In this document: piece by piece, positions 56,556 to 64,000 of the stretch | How the letters are laid out: each line of letters starts with the position of its first letter | Numbering within the stretch: the stretch's first letter is position 1 | NCBI RefSeq assembly: GCF_900113285.1 | Contig: NZ_FOOT01000002.1 | Coordinates: 868,001-932,000 of the forward strand | Source of the DNA: Pontibacter chinhatensis | GTDB taxonomy: Bacteria > Bacteroidota > Bacteroidia > Cytophagales > Hymenobacteraceae | Direction of reading: 5' to 3' | Length of the DNA: 64,000 nt | Program-made: the position numbers and the translations under genes | Notes under the pieces: generated by a model | What the model saw: only the letters and a program-made list of their open reading frames with translations | Told to the model about the DNA's origin: nothing | Databases searched by the model: none

Positions 56556-58085
56556 ATGACTCATCGCAAATTCTTTACATTGCTTGCGGCTATGGCCGGT
56601 AGCATCTGGACTTATGGCGCCAGTGCTACCGGCCATAGCCGTTTGCCTGAAGCGCCTTTTGTTACCAGCGACTCTCTTGCTCTGGACCCAGGCTCCCCGG
56701 ACACACTTCAGGCTAGAGGCATCTCATTTGCCGCCGACACCAGCATCTTCACGCTAACACCCGAGGAGCTGGCCCTGATGGTGGAGGTGGTACCCAATGA
56801 GCCGGACGACGTGATTGCTGACCGCCTGAGCTGTCTGGAGGCAGACATACCGCTGGTGTATAACAACTTTGTAAGGAATTTCATCGATTACTTCACCATC
56901 CGCAACCGGAAGTATACACGCACCATGATGTCGCGCGAGAATGTATACTTTCCGCTTTTCGAGAAATACCTCAAGAAGCATAACATGCCCGATGAGTTGA
57001 AGTACCTGGCCATTGTGGAGTCTGGCCTGAACCCGCTGGCGAAAAGCCCGGTGGGAGCTGCCGGTCTTTGGCAGTTTATGAAGCCTACCGGCCGCGAGTA
57101 CGGGCTGCATCAAACGCAGTACATCGATGAGCGCCTTGACCCAGAGAAGTCCACCGAGGCGGCCATGCTCTTTCTGAAGCGCCTGCATAAGTACTACGAC
57201 GGCGACTGGGAATTGGCACTGGCAGCCTACAACTGCGGCCTGGGCAACGTAAACAAAGCAATCCGCAGGGCGGGCGGCAAACGGTCCTTCTGGGATATCT
57301 TCCCCTACCTGCCCCGCGAAACCAGGGGGTATGTACCAAGTATGACGGCCGTGCGTTACGCCATGCGGTATGCCGGAGAACATAACATCTTTGCAGATTC
57401 TATACTTTACCAGCCGGAGGTGGCACACCTGGAGGTGACGCAGCAGTTGGAACTGGACAGGCTGGCAGAAGAACTGCACCTGGCGCCAGAGGAGTTAATG
57501 GCCCTGAACCCAGAGCTTACAAAAGGCGTGGTACCTGGCAACAAGTATAAACTGCGTGTTCCGTCAAGCAGAGCCGCCCTGCTGGCCTCCGCCGAGGACA
57601 AGAGCTGCATCCTGCTAGCCGCTGCCCCTGCCCCGGCTAAGCCAGCGGAGGCACATCAGGCACCGGTTATGCTGGCTTCTGCCAAAACTGAGGCGGTGGA
57701 GGTTCCTGCCGAAACCACTAAGGTAACCTATACTGTCCAGCGCGGCGATAACCTCAGCAGCATTGCCCGAAAGCACGATGTAACCATAGAGCAGCTTAAG
57801 GAGTGGAACAACCTGACGGACAGCAACATTAAGGCAGCTCAGAAACTGCAGATTGTGCAGGCATCACCAGCGGCGGCTAATACGGTGCTGGCTACCAATG
57901 CCCCCAAGAGCAGCCACAAGCCTGCTGCTGTCGACAAGAAAGAGCTTATCTACCATGTTCAGCCGGGCGATACGCTTTGGCAGATTTCGCGCAAGTATGA
58001 GGGTGTGAGCGTGGAGCAGATAAAGAAATTAAACAGGCTGAAATCAAATGATCTGAAACCTGGTCAGAAGTTGATCCTTGGCTAA
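56556..58085 (+). CDS. Lytic transglycosylase with two LysM domains, MltD-like
   Basis: This periplasmic enzyme cleaves the glycan strands of murein. The 509-residue protein has a signal peptide, an SLT domain (about 140-290) with catalytic Glu near residue 155 in IVESGLNPLAKSP and the typical GAAGLWQFMKPT and LAAYNCGLGNVNKAI. Two LysM domains follow, at about 390-433 (YTVQRGDNLSSIARKHDV) and 465-508 (YHVQPGDTLWQISRKY). The N-terminal 30 codons contain a long inverted repeat described separately. A terminator follows. Confidence 0.92.
   Translation: MTHRKFFTLLAAMAGSIWTYGASATGHSRLPEAPFVTSDSLALDPGSPDTLQARGISFAADTSIFTLTPEELALMVEVVPNEPDDVIADRLSCLEADIPLVYNNFVRNFIDYFTIRNRKYTRTMMSRENVYFPLFEKYLKKHNMPDELKYLAIVESGLNPLAKSPVGAAGLWQFMKPTGREYGLHQTQYIDERLDPEKSTEAAMLFLKRLHKYYDGDWELALAAYNCGLGNVNKAIRRAGGKRSFWDIFPYLPRETRGYVPSMTAVRYAMRYAGEHNIFADSILYQPEVAHLEVTQQLELDRLAEELHLAPEELMALNPELTKGVVPGNKYKLRVPSSRAALLASAEDKSCILLAAAPAPAKPAEAHQAPVMLASAKTEAVEVPAETTKVTYTVQRGDNLSSIARKHDVTIEQLKEWNNLTDSNIKAAQKLQIVQASPAAANTVLATNAPKSSHKPAAVDKKELIYHVQPGDTLWQISRKYEGVSVEQIKKLNRLKSNDLKPGQKLILG
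56588..56640. repeat. 17-bp perfect inverted repeat inside the mltD-like signal peptide
   Basis: GGCTATGGCCGGTAGCA at 56588-56604 and TGCTACCGGCCATAGCC at 56624-56640 are exact inverses with a 19-base loop. The stem begins about 32 bases after the ATG. It would form a very stable mRNA hairpin in the translation start zone. Confidence 0.9.
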
Positions 58086-58103
58086 AATAAGGCCTGGAAC
58101 CTT

Positions 58104-58139
58104 ATAAAGAGCACCTTCCGGCCAGAGGGTGCTCTTTAT
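58104..58139 (+). terminator. Intrinsic terminator after the mltD-like gene
   Basis: A perfect 12-bp stem (ATAAAGAGCACC at 58104-58115, GGTGCTCTTTAT at 58128-58139) with a 12-base loop. Confidence 0.88.
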
Positions 58140-58292
58140 GTATACTTTAATTTATACTTTTTGTACTTTAATCTTGCCCTGAGGCGAGATAAGTTTAATT
58201 TTAAGGTATCCTGCTTACGTAAATTTGCAGCGATTATCTTTGATGGCTCAACTCGTAACCGCGCCGGACTCTTACATAAATAGTTTTTGACT

Positions 58293-60644
58293 ATGGACTT
58301 TAATGAGAAAGCTAAAGCGGCGTTGAGCCTGCAGAGAACGAATACTACTTACAATAACACAAAAATGATCAAAGTAAAGAAAGAAGACGCTCTGAACTAC
58401 CACATGGACGGAAAGCCTGGGAAGATTGAGGTGGTACCAACCAAAATGGTAAGCACGCAGCACGACTTGGCGCTGGCTTACTCCCCGGGTGTGGCGGAGC
58501 CTTGTAAAGAGATATATGCCGATAAAGACAACGTTTACAAGTATACTGCCAAGGGTAACCTGGTAGGTGTTATTTCGAATGGTACTGCGGTACTAGGCCT
58601 TGGCAACATCGGCCCTGACGCCTCCAAGCCAGTGATGGAAGGTAAAGGCGTACTTTTTAAGAAGTTCGCAGGCATCGACGTATTCGACATCGAGATAGAC
58701 AGCACCGACCCCGAGGAGTTTATACGTATCGTAAAATCGCTGGAGCCTACATTTGGCGGCATTAACCTGGAGGACATTAAAGCGCCGGAGAGCTTCAAGA
58801 TAGAGAACGCGCTTAAGACGCAGATGAACATCCCGCTCATGCACGACGACCAACACGGCACGGCCATTATCTCGTCGGCGGCACTGCTGAACGCGCTGGA
58901 GCTGGTGGGTAAGAAGATTGGACAGATCCAGATGGTGATTAACGGCGCTGGTGCCGCCGCCATCGCCTGCGCCAAGCTGTATGTAGCCTTGGGCGTGAAG
59001 TTGGACAACATCGTGATGTTCGATAAGGACGGCATCATACGTCCGGAGCGCAACGACCTGGACATTTACAGAGCGCAGTTCGTGACCACGCGTAAAATCA
59101 CGACACTGGAGGAAGCTATGCAGGGAGCTGATGTTTTCGTGGGCCTTTCTGCCGGTAACGTGCTGCCTCCGGAGTATGTCAAGCTGATGGCGCCAAACCC
59201 TATCATTTTTGCGCTGGCGAACCCCGACCCTGAAATTCCCTACGACGTGGCGATGGCTACCCGCGAGGATCTGATCATGGCCACCGGACGCTCTGATCAT
59301 CCGAACCAGGTAAACAACGTGCTGGGTTTCCCTTATATTTTCAGGGGCGCCCTGGACGTACGCGCCACGGAGATTAACGAGGCAATGAAGCTGGCCGCTG
59401 TACGTGCTTTGGCTGAGCTGGCAAAGGAACCCGTTCCGGAGCTCGTGAATAAGGCTTACGGCGATAACACCATTAACTTCGGCCGTACCTATCTTATCCC
59501 AAAACCGCTGGACCCACGCCTGATCACAGCCGTATCGCCGGCCGTGGCAAAGGCTGCTATGGAAAGCGGTGTAGCCCGACTTCCGATTACAGACTGGGAG
59601 GCTTATGAGCACGAACTGAAAGAGCGCATTGGCATCGATCAGAAACTGATGTCGCGCATCACCACGCAGGCCAAGCGCGATCCGAAAACAGTTGTATTCG
59701 CAGAGGCTGATAATTACAAGATCCTGAAGGCGGCCCAGATTGTGCAGGAGCAGCGCATCGCCACGCCTATACTTTTAGGTAACCCTGAGCGCATCAAGGC
59801 CATCATCAAGGAAAACAACATGGACTTGTATGGTGCCCTTATCATTGACCCCCTTGCCGAAACTGAGGAGGCCAGGAAAGAGGAGTACGCCCAGATCCTG
59901 TACAAGAAGCGCCAGCGCAAGGGCATCACCCTTTACGACGCACGCCGCCTGATGCGCGACCGCAACTACTTCGGAAGTATGATGCTGCATAACGGCGAGG
60001 CCGATGCGCTTATTTCGGGCCTTACCCGCGACTACTCCAAGACCATTTCGCCGGCGCTGCAGGTAATTGGCGTGGAAGAAGGTATAAACAAAGTGGCGGG
60101 CATGTACATTGTGCTGGGCCAGAAAGAGCCATACTTCTTTGCCGACACCACCGTGAACGTAAACCCGTCTGCCGACGAGCTGGTGGATATTATCGGTCTG
60201 ACGGCCCGTACCGTACGCTTCTTTGACCAGGAGCCGCGTGTTGCCATGCTGTCGTTTTCAAACTTCGGCTCGGTGCGGGGCGATATTCCGGACAAAGGCG
60301 CGGAAGCAGTTCGTAAAGCCAAGCAGCGCTACCCTGACCTGCTGATTGACGGCGAAATGCAGGCGAACACGGCCTTGAACAAAAACCTGCTGCGCGAGAA
60401 CTACCCTTTCAGTGAGCTGGCTGAGAAAGGTGCCAACACCCTGGTTTTCCCAACACTGACTTCGGGTAATATTGCCTATAAACTGTTGCAGGAAATCGGT
60501 GGCGTTGAGGTAATTGGCCCGGTATTGATGGGCATGCGCAAACCGGTTCACATCCTGCAGCTTGGCTCCTCTGTCCGTGATATTGTAAACATGGTAGCGA
60601 TTGCTGTCGTAGATGCTCAAAACTATAATAACCAACATATATAG
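58293..60644 (+). CDS. maeB: NADP-dependent malic enzyme with phosphotransacetylase domain
   Basis: This 783-residue fusion joins a malic enzyme (about 20-430) that turns malate into pyruvate and CO2 to a C-terminal phosphotransacetylase-like domain (about 440-770). The malic part shows [21 protein letters not shown] [11 protein letters not shown], and the nucleotide-binding [13 protein letters not shown]. The second domain is usually regulatory and not a working phosphotransacetylase. ATG 58293 is preferred; an internal ATG ([13 protein letters not shown]) is possible. TATCTTTG at 58235-58242 or TAAATTTG at 58220-58227 may be -7 boxes. ruvA begins directly after the stop. Confidence 0.93.
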   Translation: MDFNEKAKAALSLQRTNTTYNNTKMIKVKKEDALNYHMDGKPGKIEVVPTKMVSTQHDLALAYSPGVAEPCKEIYADKDNVYKYTAKGNLVGVISNGTAVLGLGNIGPDASKPVMEGKGVLFKKFAGIDVFDIEIDSTDPEEFIRIVKSLEPTFGGINLEDIKAPESFKIENALKTQMNIPLMHDDQHGTAIISSAALLNALELVGKKIGQIQMVINGAGAAAIACAKLYVALGVKLDNIVMFDKDGIIRPERNDLDIYRAQFVTTRKITTLEEAMQGADVFVGLSAGNVLPPEYVKLMAPNPIIFALANPDPEIPYDVAMATREDLIMATGRSDHPNQVNNVLGFPYIFRGALDVRATEINEAMKLAAVRALAELAKEPVPELVNKAYGDNTINFGRTYLIPKPLDPRLITAVSPAVAKAAMESGVARLPITDWEAYEHELKERIGIDQKLMSRITTQAKRDPKTVVFAEADNYKILKAAQIVQEQRIATPILLGNPERIKAIIKENNMDLYGALIIDPLAETEEARKEEYAQILYKKRQRKGITLYDARRLMRDRNYFGSMMLHNGEADALISGLTRDYSKTISPALQVIGVEEGINKVAGMYIVLGQKEPYFFADTTVNVNPSADELVDIIGLTARTVRFFDQEPRVAMLSFSNFGSVRGDIPDKGAEAVRKAKQRYPDLLIDGEMQANTALNKNLLRENYPFSELAEKGANTLVFPTLTSGNIAYKLLQEIGGVEVIGPVLMGMRKPVHILQLGSSVRDIVNMVAIAVVDAQNYNNQHI

Positions 60645-61235
60645 ATGATAGCCTATATTGATGGCAAGCTGACTTATAAAGATCCAACCTACGTCATTAT
60701 CGAAACTAATGGCGTAGGTTATCAGATCAAGATACCGCTAAGCACTTACTCCACATTGCCGGCCGGCGAGCGGTGCAAGCTGCATACGTACCTGCACATA
60801 AAGGAGGATGCCCATACGCTATATGGCTTTACTACTTTGGCAGAGAAGGAGGCATTTCTGCACCTGATTTCCATCTCGGGCGTGGGGCCGAATACAGGGC
60901 TCATGATTCTGTCGTCGCTGTCGGTGGAGGAGATACAGCAGGCCATCATACGCGAGGATGCGCGCACCATACAGCACGTGAAAGGAATCGGTGCAAAAAC
61001 GGCGCAGCGCATCATCCTCGAGTTAAAAGATAAGATGAAAAAAGAGGTACTATTGGCAGATACTCCTGTCTCCGCGGCGGCATACAATACCAACCGGGCA
61101 GAGGCGTTATCAGCTTTAGTGACCTTGGGCTTTGCCAAGAACATTGCCGAGAAAACTTTGGACACAATCATCAAGCGCGAAGGCGGAAACCTGAGTGTGG
61201 AGGACTTGATTAAGTTCGCGTTGAAATCTTCATAA
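60645..61235 (+). CDS. ruvA: Holliday junction DNA helicase subunit RuvA
   Basis: RuvA binds four-way DNA junctions and loads the RuvB motor. The 196-residue protein has the N-terminal OB fold (MIAYIDGKLTYKD, GVGYQIKIP), two helix-hairpin-helix motifs (ISGVGPNTGLMIL, VKGIGAKTAQRIILELKDK) and the C-terminal domain III (EALSALVTLGFAKNIAEK). The start directly follows the maeB stop, so translation is likely coupled. Confidence 0.96.
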   Translation: MIAYIDGKLTYKDPTYVIIETNGVGYQIKIPLSTYSTLPAGERCKLHTYLHIKEDAHTLYGFTTLAEKEAFLHLISISGVGPNTGLMILSSLSVEEIQQAIIREDARTIQHVKGIGAKTAQRIILELKDKMKKEVLLADTPVSAAAYNTNRAEALSALVTLGFAKNIAEKTLDTIIKREGGNLSVEDLIKFALKSS

Positions 61236-61251
61236 GAGAGCATATCCTACT

Positions 61252-64000
61252 TTGATCTGGAAAAGTAAAAAGCACAACCTGCTGCTTGCCACGGTTACTA
61301 CTGTTTCTTTGCTGGCCTGGTGGGCACGGGCAGAAGGGCTTCGTGCGCCAGATCAAATAGGGCTGTCTATGCTTCAGGATTTTGCTTATTGGCAGGATAC
61401 CGTCAGGCAGGACACGGCAAAGTATATTCCGAGCCGCAGGCCCACCTTCACGCCCTCCGACAGGCGGGGCAGCCCGTTTGGCACCCGTAGCAGCAGCTCT
61501 CCCCTGCTGCTTGGCCAACCCGGCAACCTGCAGCTGAACGTAGAGCTGGACGATAGCCTGCAGCAGTATAATATCACCGAGACGATTGGCGACAGTATAC
61601 TTTACCGTCCGCCATCCTCTATGTCGATGCGGGAGTACTCGGAGTGGCAGCAACGCGAAGCCATCCGCAACTACTGGCGAGCCAAGTCTGCCGGACTCGA
61701 TGGCGAAAGCGTGGTGAGCAGCAACCGCCTGATTCCCAAGCTATACATCAGCCCGGTGTTCGACCGCATCTTCGGTGGCAACTACGTGGATATCCAGCCA
61801 AACGGTAACGTGTCCCTGAAGTTTGGCGCGCGCTTTAACCGCAACGAGAACCCTACCATTCCGCTCAGCCAACAGCGTACCGGCGATTTTGATTTCGATC
61901 AGAACATCTCCCTGAACCTGGTGGGTAAGATTGGGGAGAAGATGCGCCTCAACTTTAACTGGGACAACAACGCCAATTTCGACTTCGAGAACAACATGAA
62001 GTTGGATTACACCGGCTACGAGGAGGAGATCATCCGGAAGGTGGAAGCCGGTAACGTAAGCCTGCCCCTCAACAACTCGTTGATTACCGGGGCACAAAAC
62101 CTGTTTGGCGTAAAGGCACAGCTGCAGTTCGGCCGCCTGGGGGTGACAACCATTGCCTCCAGCGTGCGCGGCACCAACGACGAGGTAATTATTCAAAACG
62201 GGGGGCAAAACAAGCCTTTCGAAATCAGGGTGGATGCCTACGACCGCGACCGCCACTTCTACCTGTCGCAGTTCTTCAGGCAGCGCTACGACAATGCCCT
62301 GCGCAACCTGCCCCTGGTGAACTCGGGCATCGTTATCCGCCGCGTGGAGCTGTATGTGACCAACAACAACCGCTCTACCGAGAACCTGCGCAACATGGTC
62401 GCCTACATGGACCTGGGCGAGGCTGTCCCTTACCGGCAGAACCTGAGCACGGGCAGACCGGCCACCGCACCGGCCGACAACCAGGCTAACTCGCTCTACG
62501 GCCAGATTTCCCCGCCAGGAAGTGCCGCACGCAGCAACTCCCGCGTAGACTCCTACCTGCAGTCGCTGGGCCTGGAGAAAGGCACAGACTTTGAGCACGT
62601 ACGCGCCCGCAGGCTGGAGCCAAATGAGTATAAGTTTAACCCGCAGCTGGGCTATATCTCCCTGAACTTCACGCTGATGCCGGATCAGGTGCTGGGCGTG
62701 GCCTTTGAGTATACCTACAACGGCAAGACCTACAAGGTCGGGGAACTGATGGACGACTACCAGAACCTCAACTCCGACCAGGTGATCCACATGAAGTTAC
62801 TGCGCGCCACCAGCCCATCATTGAACTACCCCACCTGGGATTTGATGATGAAGAACGTGTACGCGCTTGACGCCAACCAGATCAACCGCGAAGACTTCAA
62901 ATTACAGGTTGTCTATAAGGATGATGAGACCGGCGTAGACCTGACAAGTATAAAAGAGCCAAGCCCCATTCAGAACATTCCGCTGGTGGAGGTGCTGAAC
63001 CTGGACAACGTAAACTCCAATAACGACAAGCCCAGCGACGGCAACTTCGACTTCCTGCCCGGCATCACGATAGATCCCGAGAGCGGCCGCATCTACTTTC
63101 CGCAGGTGGAGCCCTTCGGCGATTACCTGGCTAATAAGCTGCAGGGCTACCCGAATTTGATCGACCAGTACGTGTTCCAGGAGCTGTACGAGCAGACACA
63201 GACAGATGTGCAGCAGGACAACGTGAAGGCTAAGTTCTACATCAAGGGCCGCGTACGATCCACGGCAACCGATGAGATCATGCTGCCGGGCTTCCAGATA
63301 GCGGAGGGTTCGGTGGCGGTATACTCCGGAGGCACGCGCCTGCAGGAGGGAACCGATTATCAGGTATTCTACGACTTAGGTCGCATCAAAATTCTGAACC
63401 CGAGCTACCTGAACTCGGCCAACGACCTGCGCGTGACTTATGAAAAAGCGGAGCTGCTGAACATACAGCCGCGCACCATGCTGGGTGCCCGCTTCGATTA
63501 CCGCCTGAATGACGACGTGAACATCGGCGCCACGGTGCTGCACCTGAACGAGCAGACTTTCATTAACCGCGTAAGTATAGGTGACGAGCCCACCAACAAC
63601 ACCATCTACGGCTTCGACGTGAACCTGCAGAAAGAGTCGCGGATGCTCACGCGCTTTGTGGATGCTATTCCGCTGATACAGACGAAGGCTCCTTCTATGG
63701 TTACGTTCAGCAGTGAGTTTGCGCAGCTTATTCCGGCTAAATCTAAATCAAACGCTAACGAGGACGGCGCCTCATACTTAGACGACTTTGAGGGCGCCGA
63801 GACGCCCTACAGCCTGGGCGGCTTTAACAACAGCACCTGGCGCGTGGCGGCTACCCCTGCCCCGCTTATCCCCGTTGGGGATAGCCTTTCGTTCTCCTAT
63901 AACCGCGCTAGACTGGCCTGGTATACTATCGACCAGACTTACTACAGAAGTTCCGGTAACAACCTGAAACCCGACAACATTACGGACCGCGAGCTGGAGA
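61252..64000 (+). CDS. sprA: SprA-type type IX secretion translocon, N-terminal part
   Basis: SprA (Sov) is the very large outer-membrane barrel of the type IX secretion system in Bacteroidota, also needed for gliding in some species. The frame is open from a TTG at 61252 to the window edge, about 916 codons, against more than 2000 for the complete protein. After the signal peptide (charged start WKSKKHN, hydrophobic core, then WWARAEG) come barrel strands such as GKIGEKMRLNFNWDNNANF and NLFGVKAQLQFGRLGVTT. Position after maeB and ruvA is a common arrangement. The start codon TTG is inferred from the signal peptide; no ATG is available near. Confidence 0.9.
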   Translation, partial: MIWKSKKHNLLLATVTTVSLLAWWARAEGLRAPDQIGLSMLQDFAYWQDTVRQDTAKYIPSRRPTFTPSDRRGSPFGTRSSSSPLLLGQPGNLQLNVELDDSLQQYNITETIGDSILYRPPSSMSMREYSEWQQREAIRNYWRAKSAGLDGESVVSSNRLIPKLYISPVFDRIFGGNYVDIQPNGNVSLKFGARFNRNENPTIPLSQQRTGDFDFDQNISLNLVGKIGEKMRLNFNWDNNANFDFENNMKLDYTGYEEEIIRKVEAGNVSLPLNNSLITGAQNLFGVKAQLQFGRLGVTTIASSVRGTNDEVIIQNGGQNKPFEIRVDAYDRDRHFYLSQFFRQRYDNALRNLPLVNSGIVIRRVELYVTNNNRSTENLRNMVAYMDLGEAVPYRQNLSTGRPATAPADNQANSLYGQISPPGSAARSNSRVDSYLQSLGLEKGTDFEHVRARRLEPNEYKFNPQLGYISLNFTLMPDQVLGVAFEYTYNGKTYKVGELMDDYQNLNSDQVIHMKLLRATSPSLNYPTWDLMMKNVYALDANQINREDFKLQVVYKDDETGVDLTSIKEPSPIQNIPLVEVLNLDNVNSNNDKPSDGNFDFLPGITIDPESGRIYFPQVEPFGDYLANKLQGYPNLIDQYVFQELYEQTQTDVQQDNVKAKFYIKGRVRSTATDEIMLPGFQIAEGSVAVYSGGTRLQEGTDYQVFYDLGRIKILNPSYLNSANDLRVTYEKAELLNIQPRTMLGARFDYRLNDDVNIGATVLHLNEQTFINRVSIGDEPTNNTIYGFDVNLQKESRMLTRFVDAIPLIQTKAPSMVTFSSEFAQLIPAKSKSNANEDGASYLDDFEGAETPYSLGGFNNSTWRVAATPAPLIPVGDSLSFSYNRARLAWYTIDQTYYRSSGNNLKPDNITDRELE

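Overview
The window looks like a contig from a Bacteroidota chromosome, most likely Cytophagales/Hymenobacteraceae and probably Pontibacter-like. This rests on the start of an SprA-type giant outer-membrane protein, several DUF families typical of the phylum (DUF3078, DUF4292), OMP beta-barrel and OmpA lipoproteins, promoters of the TTTG...TAnnTTTG type, and a moderate GC content. The genus is inference from gene content only. No phage, IS element, CRISPR array, rRNA or tRNA gene was seen. Most genes are housekeeping or envelope genes.

Layout. 1-7.4 kb: the end of nuoN (complex I), an AraC-type regulator, a serine hydrolase, a short gap with clustered DnaA-box sequences (candidate oriC), aspS, an AT-rich orphan gene and a glycerophosphodiesterase. 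7.5-21 kb: a polytopic glycosyltransferase, a GtrA-like protein, small exported proteins, tadA, Mn-type sod, dsbD, a CorC-type transporter with a hemerythrin gene, gamma carbonic anhydrase and a radical SAM gene. Two convergent gaps here (9.2-9.7 and 18.2-18.97 kb) carry copies of one composite repeat. 20.87-21.0 kb holds a candidate small RNA. 21-37.3 kb: abgT, ldcA, nat, a nitrilase, nth, two OmpA lipoproteins, accD, fbaB, an M28 peptidase and cysS. 39-44 kb: the rimP-nusA-infB operon behind a leader hairpin. 46-58 kb: a same-strand series covering enoyl-CoA hydratase, a Wzx-like flippase, dut, a sugar nucleotidyltransferase, a TPR protein, DUF4292, an EnvC-like protein, tatA, gatA and an MltD-like transglycosylase. 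This is largely an envelope-building block. 58.3-64 kb: maeB, ruvA and the first ~916 codons of sprA, the gene for the type IX secretion translocon.

The most unusual signal is genome-wide rather than a single locus. The heptamer AAGTATA/TATACTT occurs far above chance in both orientations, inside genes and especially between them. By hand I count 28 copies in the first 9.8 kb, where about 1.2 are expected. Local pile-ups reach seven copies in 85 bp, and one terminator stem is built from an inverted pair of the motif. I know of no described function for it. An uptake-sequence-like or HIP1-like role is a hypothesis. Other points worth a second look are the candidate oriC, the composite intergenic repeat in convergent gaps, the candidate sRNA, the 17-bp perfect inverted repeat in the signal-peptide region of the mltD-like gene, the rimP-nusA-infB leader hairpin and the degenerate LytM domain of the EnvC-like protein.
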